Below are positions 1 to 10,985 of a stretch of 59,421 nt of DNA, piece after piece. The DNA is from Klebsormidium nitens (taxonomy: Eukaryota; Streptophyta; Klebsormidiophyceae; Klebsormidiales; Klebsormidiaceae): contig DF237493.1 of assembly GCA_000708835.1 (NCBI GenBank), positions 1 through 59,421 of the forward strand, in the 5' to 3' direction. The notes under the pieces are model-generated. The model was not told where the DNA came from. It worked only from the letters and a program-made list of their open reading frames with translations, and searched no databases. Each line of letters begins with the position of its first letter. Positions within the stretch are counted from its first letter, which is position 1. The translations under genes were made by a program, and so were the position numbers.

Positions 1-87
1 GTACCAAATAACACCATGCTTTTCCGGAAAACGCTCAAAACTGCGCAGAATCAAGGTTTTTGGAAAAAGCATGGTGTTATTTGGTAC
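1..87. repeat. Foldback inverted repeat at the window edge
   Basis: The first 25 bases and bases 62-87 are near-perfect reverse complements (one extra T in the right arm), separated by about 36 bases. The arms begin and end with GTACCAAATAACACC and its complement. This could be a small foldback/MITE-type element or a cruciform-forming sequence. No transposase or target-site duplication can be judged because the left arm starts at the window edge. Confidence 0.7.
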
Positions 88-2707
88 ACCCTCCGTTAAT
101 ATGGGCTACCAAAAATTCTTTTGACATCCAGCTTCCCCCCATGAGGAAAGCCTTCCTTTCGAGAAGATTCTATCTTTCTTTTTTTCCTACGGAGCCATTT
201 TGCCGGGGGGGTCCTGCAGCGTAAACTGCACATTTTGCCAACTTCTCTTGAACTTCGTATTGCTCTAGCATGTTGTATCATAGCTCGAGAGGCCTACAAA
301 CATGCTTCTCAATGCGCCCTCAACCACCTCGAAAAAACGGAATGCAAACCCATGATGTCTACATATCAAGTTTTAGGGTTTTGAACATGCTCCCACTGTC
401 GAATACCGTCATACCACCTTAAGCTCATGCAAGGAACGGATAGTGTTAAAGCTCCAACGCTAAAACTAAAACGCTAACACTGAAAACCTAACCCACAAAA
501 AACACCCGCTCCGCACCCGAACCCACCCTAACCCCCAGGCTAATCCTCTAATCCCACCCGTCCCAGAGCTTACTATTCCTGTAGTGTCATTCTATTCCCT
601 GCTCGCGAGAGCTCGACCGACCTTCTTGAGGTGACACCACTGTGACGTTTCGACGTTGCCCAAATACTAGGGGTCTAGCGTTCGAGCCTTCCTCGTCGAC
701 ATCGCGGCCGTGCCGTTTTGTGGGTGACTCAGCAGGGGAAGGGCAGAAGGGGCCACCAAATTCCCACCAAATTGGCCTCGCGTAAAGCAAACGAGCCCCG
801 GCCGGTGTGCTTAGACGTGATAGACGGTTCCCAATGTTACTGTATCCCGTGCGTACCGCAAAAAATCTGCGCGCCGGGCACCCGAACTCAACCAGCTGGG
901 GGGGGGGGTAGCCAGCTGTTTTGTCTGAGTGGATTATTAGTACGATGCAATTCGTAGATGAGGCTTGAGATGTGATGGCGCAGAGGCGCTGCCGCATCGA
1001 CAAGATACCGCATGACATCTAACCACCCAACTGTTGTCCTACGTACTTACCCGTTTCTCGGGCCCGGGTGCCTATCTTTAGTCACGTTAGAGGCACAGCG
1101 GTGAGGGGGCTCCAAGTCTTTGATTTCGGGCTTTGTGGGCAACCTGCCAGGGACAAACATGCCTACAGTATTGTAGTATGGGCATCGGAGAGATGTGACA
1201 TGTCCATGCCTGTTGAATGGTATTCATTATAAGCCCTTAATGAGCACCTTAAAAATTAGCACCTACGAGTCCAACCCGGGCCGCACGGAGGGGGCATGGA
1301 GGACGCGCATGAAACCGACTGGACGACTGTAGTTTATTCACGCTAGCCAGGCGGCTTAGTAGCCATGCGCTATATGTATAGAAAGAAGAACTACTTCTCG
1401 AACTTCCCTATATATGCCAGCCTCTCATCCTCTAAACCCGGCCTAGCAAGTTGCTTGAAAAGAGATCGGCGAGCTGAGTATGTATCCGCCGCAGTCCTGA
1501 AGGACGTGTGAAGGACAACCCCGCATATAATGCCAGGCGATTCAATTCTTGGGCGGGAACCCCAAAGTCGCAACGCCGTCTAAACGAAAATCAGTCCATC
1601 AAAACCGTCAGTTGATTGAATTTGGTAGTATCTTAGTATACATGGAGACATGGACATTGTCTAGTAGTACTAGCAATTGGGGCAGCCGATCCCCAATTGT
1701 CCGGGTATGCTTTGAAGCTCGTTTGAAGAAGTTATAAGTCGTTGCTTAGTATATAGGTACTATATACTACGGTTTCATACCGTGGCTCCCCTTGAAGGCG
1801 CTCCTGCCGCAACAATCGAAGGGGCATTGCACCTGAAGAGTTGCCGGCCACAGCTTCTAGGCTTCTTTGGCTCTTACATACGTACATAGCACATGGATTT
1901 TTTGCGCTCATATGTATATGTCCAATTGTTCTGACCGGATTGGCAGAGTATGTTGCAGTTCAGTGCCACACTGAATTTACTAGAAATGTCATTTCCAAGT
2001 TTTTTTTGGCATGCAAGCACTAGTGCACGACCATGCGACGGTTTCGGGAGACGTGCAACACATTGTCATGCATTCACTTAGTCGTTTGCCGCATCGATCT
2101 ATAGCACCGATGGGATATGGCATGACAGCTCTCTGTCATGCGAGTAGGCTCGGGATTTGATTAGGCTCGCGGTAACTAGAGGGTGGGACATGTGTGCCGG
2201 CAATTAAGTGTTAAAATTTCTTAGCCATTTAAATGGTGCATTCACGGAGTAGGTAGCTTGCGACAACATTGCCGCTTGATTGAGAGGTGGTCTTGACGGC
2301 AACCACCGTGCATTGAGTAACATAAACGGCAATTCCTGAATGTCCATTTATCTACAATCCACCATCTCTAGCTCTTACACATGTTAGTTGGGGATCCGTC
2401 AGCCGACTCGATTCCAGGGCGCTATCATTGCAACTTACACGAAGCCTTTAGAATATCCCGACAAGAAATACTCGTGCAACCAATGACCCTACATAGTTGT
2501 CGAACTCCTGAAATAACTGAAGCACCCGTTCAAGAAGCATGGACAATGTCTTCTGTACTCTCCTTTGCCTATACCGTCACCCTTAATCCCTACACATCTC
2601 GTGAAGTATCAACTGGCTCTGGACGGCTACAACGAGCATAGCACGCCTGTATACAAAACCCTCTACCTCTCATCGTGCTGGCCGGTACCTACGACTGCTT
2701 CCGTGTG
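88..2707. other. Intergenic stretch without a recognisable gene
   Basis: Open frames here are short and resemble no family I know, on either strand. A C-rich, A/C-biased tract lies around 420-560 and a run of nine or more G at about 899-908. The right end is the 3' flank of the makorin gene, whose stop codon is at 2710-2708. Nothing else can be supported. Confidence 0.5.
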
Positions 2708-5700
2708 TCATCGCCGTTTCTTGAGAGCTGAAAGATCGATAAAGTCCGAAAGCCTGCACAAAGCGATAACACGGCAGATGACGCAATGGCAACGAGTAGA
2801 AGCCAAGAACCTTTTCATCGCTTCCACCGCCCGAGCAATGCCGCTTCAGAAAACGTAACATTCTTATCGGTCCCAAAGTACTACGACGACTCTATGACCT
2901 TGCGTGTTGCTGACGGGTCCAGTTTCATGGCTTGCTAACTTTTCAACAACCCAAATGGGACACTGGTCGCACTTGACCAACCCTGATTGTCACTGTCCCG
3001 TCCGCAGCGTGAATTCCTCCTCACGCCCGTTCTGGAAGCGGCAGTGCCGGCAAAGGTGATTTACCATTGTGAAGCCAAAGGGATACTCACACTCAATACT
3101 ACACGTTTTGACGGAAACTGCTCTCACCTGACCGATTTTGGGATGGTGACAGAACTATCCGCCGTCCCCAGATGCCGCATCGTGACTCCTTCCACGCGCC
3201 CGTCACAAAGGCGGTTGCGGTAAAAGCGCCCAAACCAGGTCACTTCTCTCTTGAGGCCAAAGGAATCAAAACCCTAACTCCTAAACATAGGGCAGAAGTG
3301 GTCTCACCTGGTAGACTTTGCAATGGTTTCTGTCCCATCGGGAGACCCCAGATACGTCCGTCGCGGAAGCGGCGCTGGCAAAGGCGCTTTAACGCGGTCC
3401 TCGTGAAGTCACAGGATATCCATACTAAACACTACAGGTTTTCAAGGCGACTGCTCTTACCTGACCGATTTGGCAATTGTCACTGTCCCGTCCGCAGTCC
3501 CCAGAAGCCGCAGTGTAACTTCTTCCTCACGTCCGTCGTGAAAATAGTGTCGGCAAAAGCACTTTCCCCAGGTCATCTTCGAACTAAAAGTCCGGATGCA
3601 ATTTGGATTCCCCTGATCCATTTTGCGGAAAACACTGTCCCGTACGGCGACGAACCTTCTCCAGCGCTCCCGTCACGGAACGGTGGCAGCCAAAGCGGCT
3701 TATCCAGTTTGTGAAGGCAGACTCAAAACCTTAAAACCAACAAGGCGAAGTATCTCACCTGACTGATTTTGCGATGGTCACTGTCCCGTCCGCAGTTCCC
3801 AGGTGCCGCAGCGTGACTTCTTCCTCACGTCCGTCGCGGAATCGGTGTCGGTAGAAGCAGCTGGTGCCGAATGGGCAGCTGCCGTCACCGAAGTTGAAGT
3901 GGCGGCAGTCGATGGCTTTGAGCTTCCGCTTGTAGCCCTCCAAGATCTGGTCCTTTTCCTCTGGACTGGCATACCAAACCTGGAGAAAGATGATCAAGAT
4001 GATTATGGGTCCTGGTTACTCGAGGAGTTTCGAAAAGCCCAAGTAAAGTTCCGACGATCGAGCAAGGAAATGCTTTTTTGAATGAAGTTGGAAGGGCTTT
4101 CGAGCTTGGCCGTCCAGGAATCGGCGTTTCCCTCTTCACTGAGAGCGTAGAAAAAAATGTCACGAGGACCTTTCGAAAGTTTTAGACGCCCAAGACGAGT
4201 ACTGAAACTAATCCAGACAATGGAGTGCTCTTATCGGAAGCTCAAAGTGCGCTCGGGTCTGCAATACGAGAATCCAGAATGTTCTTCTTCTCCTCGGGCC
4301 TGCAAATCGAAACCTGCACTGCATCTGACAGGGTTTTGAAACCAGGCGGTTTGCCAAACGGACAGAGTTCGCCGAAACTGCGGGGACTGAAACTACAGTG
4401 TTCGGCCTCCAAGAATTAAGAGCGCTTGCTTTGGACTCAGTGATTAAGCCTCAGCCTCTGCGCAAGCGCTGCGCTGCGCGAACGCATCTTATGGCTATTA
4501 GGACGACAACACGTGCTTGTACCTTCCGTTTGCTCCGGGTCTGTTTTCCTTTCCCACAAACTGAACAAGAAGTGTCGAAAGAGAAGGGACGCAGCATCCA
4601 AATAAGGCCGGGCATGACTGGATAGCGAAGGCCTCTGCAAACGAGAAAGGGACAAGCAGCAAAGACGAAAGCAATTAAAAAAAAACAAGGGAAACAGGGA
4701 GTTGATTGCCACACGCGGCGTGACGAGGTAAGAATGCTGTGGACACTCAGGGACGAGCGCACGAAGACGTTACGCTCCAAACCCCCAAAAAAGAGCATGT
4801 GCGGATAGCTATTCAAAATAAGAGTAATAGATACAAGAAAGGAAACTCAGGGACGAAAAACGGAGGATGGCTTACCACACTCGGCGTGACAAAAGTAGGA
4901 CTGCTATCCCCAGAAAGGGCACAAGCGCACAACGGCGTTGAGGTCCAAACCCAAACAGGTACAGAATAAAGAACAAACAATGACTGCGAAAAAGAACCAA
5001 AAGCAGAAATAGCAGATACAGGAGATTGAACTAGGGTTAGCTTACCACACTCGGCGGGACGAAGTAGGACTGCTGGCGGCACACGGGGCGCACGAAGGCG
5101 TTCAGGTCCAACATCAAAACAACTAGAAGGAAAACAAGGAAAGAGTATTTGCAAATCAAAACAGAACGAGAAAAAAACAGATACAAGAAAACAGCCAGGG
5201 ATTGGAAAGGCGGTTAGCTTACCACACTCGGCGTCACAAAGTAGGACTGCTGTCGGCACACGGGGCACGGGCGCACGACGGCGTTGAGGTCCAAACCAAA
5301 AAGACAATTACACAAAAGTCGAAAGTACAATGGTTGCAGATTGGGGGGGGAAAAAATCTAAGTGGTACAGGAAAAAACAGTCAGGGACGGCAAAAAGTGG
5401 TTAGCTTACCACACTCGGTGTTACGAAGTAGGACTGCTGTCGGCACACGGGGCACGAGCGCACGACTGCGTTGAGGTCCATTCCGGGCGTCGTATGGTCG
5501 CCGCTGCGCCAGCCGCGTATGCAGCCGATGCAAAAGGCATGGTCGCAGCCGGAGAGGATCCCGAACTTGCGCTCGGCGACCCGCGGTTTCGAGAGGACCT
5601 GCACGATAGAGCAGCCTTTTTCAGAACGGCAGAAATTAGGGATTAGGGAGGGGGCAAAAGAAAAAGAGACAAGGAAAAGAGCAAGCGCGCTGTCTTATTC

Positions 5701-8700
5701 AAGGTCGCAGGAGGATCCCGAACTTGCGCTCCGCGACTTGCGGTTTGGAGAGGACCTGCGCGAAACGAGCATTCTTTCTAAAAACGGCGAGGGGGGAGAT
5801 GTTGAGGGGATAACGGGGGCACAGGACAGAGAGATGAGACCGACTAAGAAGGTTCCAAAAGGACCTGCGAAACAGAGCAATCTCGTTCGGCTGGCCAACG
5901 GAAAGGGACGATGAGATACAACATGAGGCAAGGCAGAAAGACGAAGAGAACAATTTTGCGTCGGGGACCTGCGGCTTCGAGACAACCTCGAAAGAACAAT
6001 CTCGTTTGGCACTGAGACTGCAGAAGGGGACACAAAAAAACAGACGAGGGCCGAAGACTAAAGAGAAAAGGGTTGCGCTCCTGCGACCGACAAATTGCAT
6101 ACAACCTGCGCAGAGAGCAGTAACGTTTTGGATGGAAGTGAGGACACGAGGAGATTCAAGAGAGGGGTAGGTCGGGAGGAAGAGGGGAAACCCATTGCGT
6201 TCTGCTTCCCAAGATATAAAAAGGACGCAGAGAACAATCACTTTATCTAGAACGGCAAGGACACAGAAGGTAGGGGGACGTCAGAAATTGAGGGCAGGAC
6301 AGAAAGATGAGGGAGGAGAGATCTACGCTATGCGATCCCAAGCAGCTGGTTTGAAAGGTTTCCTTCCCGCTTTGCGAAATGAGCCGTCACGTTTGGAACG
6401 GTAATAAAAGCAGAAGACGAGGGAGTAATCTCGAAGCAGGAGGGCCCAGCACGATGCGAAGTGAAAGCTTAAAAATCTCCGGCTCTGCTATTCAAATTAG
6501 AACGGCGCTCCAAGTAACGGTACGGACGTTGAAATTATGCTGAACAAACGAGAGGGGCAAAGGAATGGAAGAACAGGTCAGGCAGACAATGGAAGGGGAA
6601 AAAGGTAGCTTGGAGCCGCTTCTCAAGATCCCTCGTCGAAAGAACATTGGAAACGGACGTCTCATATACAAAGGCTTTTCCGGGTTACTCCTAGGACACA
6701 ACAAACTGACCCAAAAGCAGACGCTCCAGCAGGCAGAAAGACAGCTTTCTAAGTCGAAGGCAGGAAGAAGCTTTTAATGTCCAAGAAAGCAGAACATATC
6801 TGCTTCAAAAGCACAGCACTGGCCCGCAGTTGCTCTGACCTCTTACTTTTCATACGTTACCATCAGACATCCAGTGGAGTCAAAATCCCGACCAACCAGA
6901 AAGCATCCAGATCTTTTCACTTCTCAAGGTCAAAGCTCGAAGACTATCTTATTCTTTGACGCACACACTACTGTATCAGCATAAACCCCGAACCGTTGTA
7001 TTCCTAAATCCTCGAAACCTCAAATTTGTCCAAACTCACCCGCTCGAGACACACGCAGCACTCCACCTTCTGGCTCTTCTGCAGCTGCTTCAATTTCTTC
7101 ACCCGTTTCTCGCACCCCTCCAAATGCTCTTTAGTTTCCTCGGGCCGGTGCGGGTGCAGGCACCGCTTCCCGCACGATGGACACTTGTCGCCGTGCAATT
7201 GGCCGCAGCTTCCCCCGTCTTTTTCCCGGGGGCAGTCCCCGGCAGCCGCGAAAGGGCAGATCGGTTGATCCTTGGGGGAAAGGTTTGGGTTTGCGTTGTC
7301 GGTTTCGGAAGGGTTTGCGTTTGGAGAGGCAAGATGGGGAAAGTCGTCTAGCGAGTTGTTTCTCACGAGGCCGGAGGTTTGAGGCGTCTCTGCAGTTTCG
7401 CTGCTTTGGGGGTGTTCGGAGTTAGTTTCGGGGGGGTTCTGAGGGGCGGCAGGGAACGGGGTAGCGTGGTAAACCTGAGGGGTTTGAAGATACGGGTTTG
7501 CCGCTTCAGGGTATGGTTGCGCATACTGCTGGTAAGGTGCTGGGGAGTAAGTCTGCGGATACATTTGACCAGGGACATAAGCTATTGGGGGCGACGGAGA
7601 AAAGCTCTGAGGATATGGCTGCCCGGGCACATAAGCTATCCCCTGCATCTCATACCCGTTCATCGCCGCGTACTCGTCCTGGTCGCTTATGGTCATTTGG
7701 TCCACCCAGTCCCACAACTCATCGGGCAGCCCGTTGTCCTCATAGGGTATGCCGTTCTCGTCCGTCAGCCCATAAGGCGGCACCATAAGCGCGCCCCCCA
7801 TGTGAGGGGGGTAGCCCGCGGCAGGCATATACTGCCCCCCATTTGGATCTTGATAAGTGGAAGAGGGGGAGAAGGCACGCGCGGCAGAGTTCAAGCCTGG
7901 GCTTATGCTGTGGGGGATCCCTGGGCTGACTTTCCCCCCTTCTGACGCTTCCTGCAGATGAGGGGGTCTCCATGCCCCCCGCTGCACATCGAACTCCTCC
8001 CCTGAAGAATCTCTAGCGTTCTCTGCCTGCTCGCTCGCCTGAGCGGTCCCGTTAGACATTCCTAAGTCTGAGGTTTGCCGGGGAAGATCTGACTCGCTGG
8101 AATCGAGTAAGGGGGTTTCCGTGGCAGTGTGCGATGACACCCCCCCAGAAGCGGACCCGTTTCCATCGGAAACTTCGCCGCTAGCACTCCTCAGAACTGC
8201 GTCCACTGAGTTGGGGCCCTGCTGACCAACTGCATGCCCGTTTTCCACCCCTTTCGTCGGACTCTTCGCGCCAGAAACAGGGCCCTTGGGCGCATTTGCT
8301 CCTTTTTCCCCGGGCTTCGACAGTTCCCTCCCGTTCTCTTTTCGCGCCTTTGCAGCCATCGCCGCCCAAGACTTGCCCCCGTTTGCATCGACGCCGTCCC
8401 TATTCACACCCCCCTTGTCCTCACTCACTGGCCTGGTGGGAATTGGGCTCTCCACCTGAGTTCCCCCCAGAATCATTGCAGTGGGGCTGTGGGCCGAAAC
8501 AAGCACGGACGGGGGGCTGCTTTCGGGGGCGGGATGACCCCCGGCTGCGGGCTTTCCGGCAAGGGGGCCCCAACCTTGCGTCTCGGCAAGCTTCCGGGCA
8601 GAGACATGTTCGTAGCGACAGTTTGTTCCATAGCTGCAGTTTCCACGCAGGTAAAACGTGCACACCTGGAAGTACAGAAAAGGCGTTAGCGAATTGCGAC

Positions 8701-9397
8701 TTGAATAGACCAACGTCCTCAGCGGCTTCTGAAAACCGGGAATCTCCCAATCTGAAAATTGATAGTTGACGAGGCCAACTTATTGCTCACTTGGTGACGT
8801 ACTCGAAAGCAATACGTGCATAAACCTTCTCCAGAAGGACAAGCAGTGAAAGCTTTTTGCGAAATCCACTTTTGGTGCGACTAACCGATATCCAGTGTTG
8901 AATAAAGTTGCGTACTCCAAACATGCAAATCTGAACTTATGAAGTATGCAATGCAAAGGCAAAGACCATGGTTTCTCTAATTTTATAAAAGACTCCTGTC
9001 AAAAGGACCTGAACGATCAACTCGTGTTTGGAATACACAACTAACACCACCGTTTGGTGAAAGATCTGTGTAAGAGAATCGCAACAGATCGCACCGTCAC
9101 TTTTCAATTACTCAAACGGCAAGGCATAAGACAAGAGTGGCTACTGCAGAATCTCAGAGTGAGTACGTATGCTACTCAAGGAACCGCCAGGAAAGCATTG
9201 AATTGACATTTTTGGTGCAGCAAAAACTGTGCATATAGCATGATGTTAAGTACGTAAGGAAAAGATGAGTGCCCCAGCAAAAAGATGTACAGGAGACTTA
9301 CATTGCTCGGCTGATCTTTGAGGTTGTGTGAGAAGGGGCAAGCGTCGCCCTTCTTGCACGCGTTCAGCGCAAAGTAACGACACAGCACCCTGCGCAT
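2708..9397 (-). CDS. MKRN: Makorin-type RING E3 ubiquitin ligase, 5 exons, about 725 residues
   Basis: Exons (minus strand): 9397-9302, 8665-7040, 5598-5410, 3979-3759, 2753-2708. All junctions are GT-AG and keep frame. Start is the ATG opening MRRVLCRYF, as in plant makorins. Order of domains: C3H finger (residues 6-24), second C3H (34-52), a low-complexity linker (about 53-500), third C3H (from 502), the makorin Cys/His motif (about 527-540), C3HC4 RING (C568/C571 in exon 2; C592, H594, C597, C600, C623, C626 in exon 3) and a fourth C3H ([17 protein letters not shown]) in exon 4. Exon 5 adds only [15 protein letters not shown], matching the conserved plant C-terminus. Makorins ubiquitinate protein targets and bind RNA; the target here is unknown. 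Plant makorins are usually about 320-350 residues, so the linker is a large expansion, rich in Pro, Ser, Tyr and Gln, with YVPGQ(P/M)YPQ repeats. Introns 2, 3 and 4 carry exon-edge echo arrays; intron 1 (8666-9301) shows none. Confidence 0.93.
2971..3720 (-). repeat. Echo array of makorin exon 4 donor edge (5 copies)
   Basis: Intron 4 contains five degraded copies of the 3' end of exon 4 (residues around [23 protein letters not shown]) plus its donor and some intron. The true donor is at 3758; donor-equivalent positions in the copies are about 3612, 3460, 3307, 3127 and 2972, giving steps of roughly 146, 152, 153, 180 and 155 bp. Copies near 3460, 3307 and 3127 still carry a GTAAG/GTGAG-like donor. 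Frames are broken by indels, so these are not usable exons. Confidence 0.85.
4700..5297 (-). repeat. Echo array of the makorin RING exon donor edge (4 copies)
   Basis: Intron 3 holds four copies of the last 80 or so bases of exon 3 (residues 613-637, including the final RING CPVC pair), the donor, and intron sequence. The true donor is at 5409; equivalents are near 5222, 5045, 4875 and 4709, so steps are about 187, 177, 170 and 166 bp. Decay is graded. The nearest copy still reads [19 protein letters not shown] in frame. The second has lost exactly one codon (PVC for CPVC). The third has a stop and frameshift. The fourth has lost the GT donor. Confidence 0.9.
5704..6290 (-). repeat. Echo array of the makorin RING exon acceptor edge (4-5 copies)
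   Basis: Intron 2 contains copies of the exon 3 acceptor plus its first coding bases ([13 protein letters not shown]). The nearest, about 5704-5771, is the clearest and still has GACCTGCG at the acceptor position and the complement of AERKFGILL. Weaker copies follow near 5855, 5965, 6090 and 6215. Steps are about 105-140 bp. The last two rest on short matches and flanking A-rich intron similarity and are less certain. Confidence 0.7.
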
Positions 9398-9680
9398 GTC
9401 AACGGAACAGGTGCGGTCAACAAACCCGAGTTACGCACCCTCTCAACCAGATACTGGAAAATAATGTATGAAGCTGCTGACACATGGTGTAGTAAGGCGT
9501 GCACAGAAAGCACTTGACAAGCATGCCAGAGAAAGTACACCATTACCAAGCTGTCCTGCTGTCATTCTGATGTGAAGCATGCATCGCGACTAGTTTTGTC
9601 GCCAGAATTCCTCCAGACGCCAGAGTCTCAAGCACATGACAGCAACGTCGCGCGCGAGCAGATTTTAAAAACGAAGAAAG
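9398..9680. other. Makorin 5' flank
   Basis: This stretch holds the upstream flank of the makorin gene before the tandem duplication begins. I see no open frame of note and no clear core promoter motif. Confidence 0.4.
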
Positions 9681-10152
9681 TGACAAACCTCTTCTGCCGG
9701 ACGTTACTCATTTGACTGATGGTATTTAAATCTCTAGATTACTAACTCTAGATTACTAATTGCCCATAACAAATCCTTCTGTCATGCAACATATGTGGAG
9801 CCTGAAGCCGCACTGAAAACAACCATGACACAAGGGCCCAAACGCCCAGGAGAGAAGAGGAAGATATTTACCTATCCGTCATTTTTGCGGTCCGCCGTCT
9901 TGCACGCACTGGGAATTGACAAACCTCTTGTGCCGGACGTTACTCATTTGACTGATGGTATTTAGATCTCTAGATTACTAACTCTAGATTACTAATTGCC
10001 CATAACAAATCCTTCTGTCATGCAACATATGTGGAGTCTGAAGCCGCACTCAAAACAACCATGACACAAGGGCCCAAACGCCCAGGAGAGAAGAGGAAGA
10101 TATTTACCTATCCGTCATTTTTGCGGTCCGCCGTCTTGCACGCGCTGGGAAT
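9681..10152. repeat. 236-bp tandem direct duplication
   Basis: Bases 9681-9916 and 9917-10152 are head-to-tail copies that differ at only five positions by my reading (about 98% identity). Each unit also holds an internal 14-base doublet, TCTAGATTACTAA(C/T), around 9735-9760 and 9971-9996. The duplication lies in the spacer between the makorin 5' end and the transacylase 3' end, not at a recognised exon junction. The high identity indicates a recent event. Confidence 0.95.
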
Positions 10153-10985
10153 TATCTTCAACACGCCTCCATCACAGCCAAGAAGGTGGTACAAGCTCCC
10201 TCAGGCTCAGGGGTGGCAGCTCAGACCGCCCCAGAAGACAGCACAGAACATGTGTGGCATCGTGTGCATGCAGGGGGAGGGCCCGGTAATGGTTACGACA
10301 CACCGTCCGTTACCATGTTCGGTCGCATATAGCTGCATGATCACGAAACCCTGCAAACCCTCAGACGTCACGGTCTTTATCCGGGCCGCTCGGCGCGCGC
10401 CGCGGTCGTACGCGCACAGGACAGACAACGGTCCAGCTACGTAGTACGTACAATCGGCTAAGTTGTGCACAATTACTAACAGCTATCATTGACGTAGAGC
10501 TGCCTACACCGAGTCAGAGCTAGATCGAGCAATAGCCCCACATACAGGCGCACGTGGGCAGAACTGCGGGTCAGATAAACGGCCTCGCCCCGCTCGCCTC
10601 CTTGCACAACTAGTATCATCGTATGTTGCCACGTGTCGTCCAACTTTCACCCAAACATGCACTCAATGATCCAGTACCGCGGCCGCGCCGATCCATATAC
10701 GAGATATATTGCAATGCTCCTCGAGGCATAACCTTGAAACTTGGCCGCAACTTTACTGCTGCCATCTTCGGGCCTGCCATGTGCGTATCCCCAGGTGATC
10801 ATACGCGGCACATCCAACATGCATCGGCATGTGCGCGCGCTGAGGAATTGCAGCATTGATCAAAGTGATGGTAAGCGATCAAGCATGCATGTGTTCTAGC
10901 GCGTTCATGCGGCCGCCGAGCAGTGGGAACTTATCCTCTCCAAAAACAAAAGACCGATTCTTTTTGCGGTACCACTGGCTCCGTT
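10153..10985. other. Spacer and probable transacylase 3' untranslated region
   Basis: Open frames here (such as one across 10031-10444) have no recognisable domain and partly lie in the duplicated unit. The right end is the downstream flank of the transacylase gene. Several short palindromes rich in GGCCGC and GCGCGC occur around 10385-10400 and 10675-10690. Confidence 0.4.

Noticed and set aside
3172-3714. A 180-residue open frame on the plus strand
   Set aside because: It runs through the makorin exon 4 echo array on the opposite strand. It has no domain, and its length comes from repeated GC-rich units.
4813-5307. A 164-residue minus-strand open frame with repeated segments
   Set aside because: It is an out-of-frame reading of the RING-end echo copies; the true frame gives [15 protein letters not shown].
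5695-6241. Two overlapping minus-strand frames of 112-180 residues
   Set aside because: They lie in makorin intron 2 and read echo copies plus A-rich intron. No conserved residues beyond the copied exon start.
10031-10444. A 137-residue plus-strand open frame
   Set aside because: It starts inside the 236-bp duplication, uses no recognisable domain and has no splice or family support.
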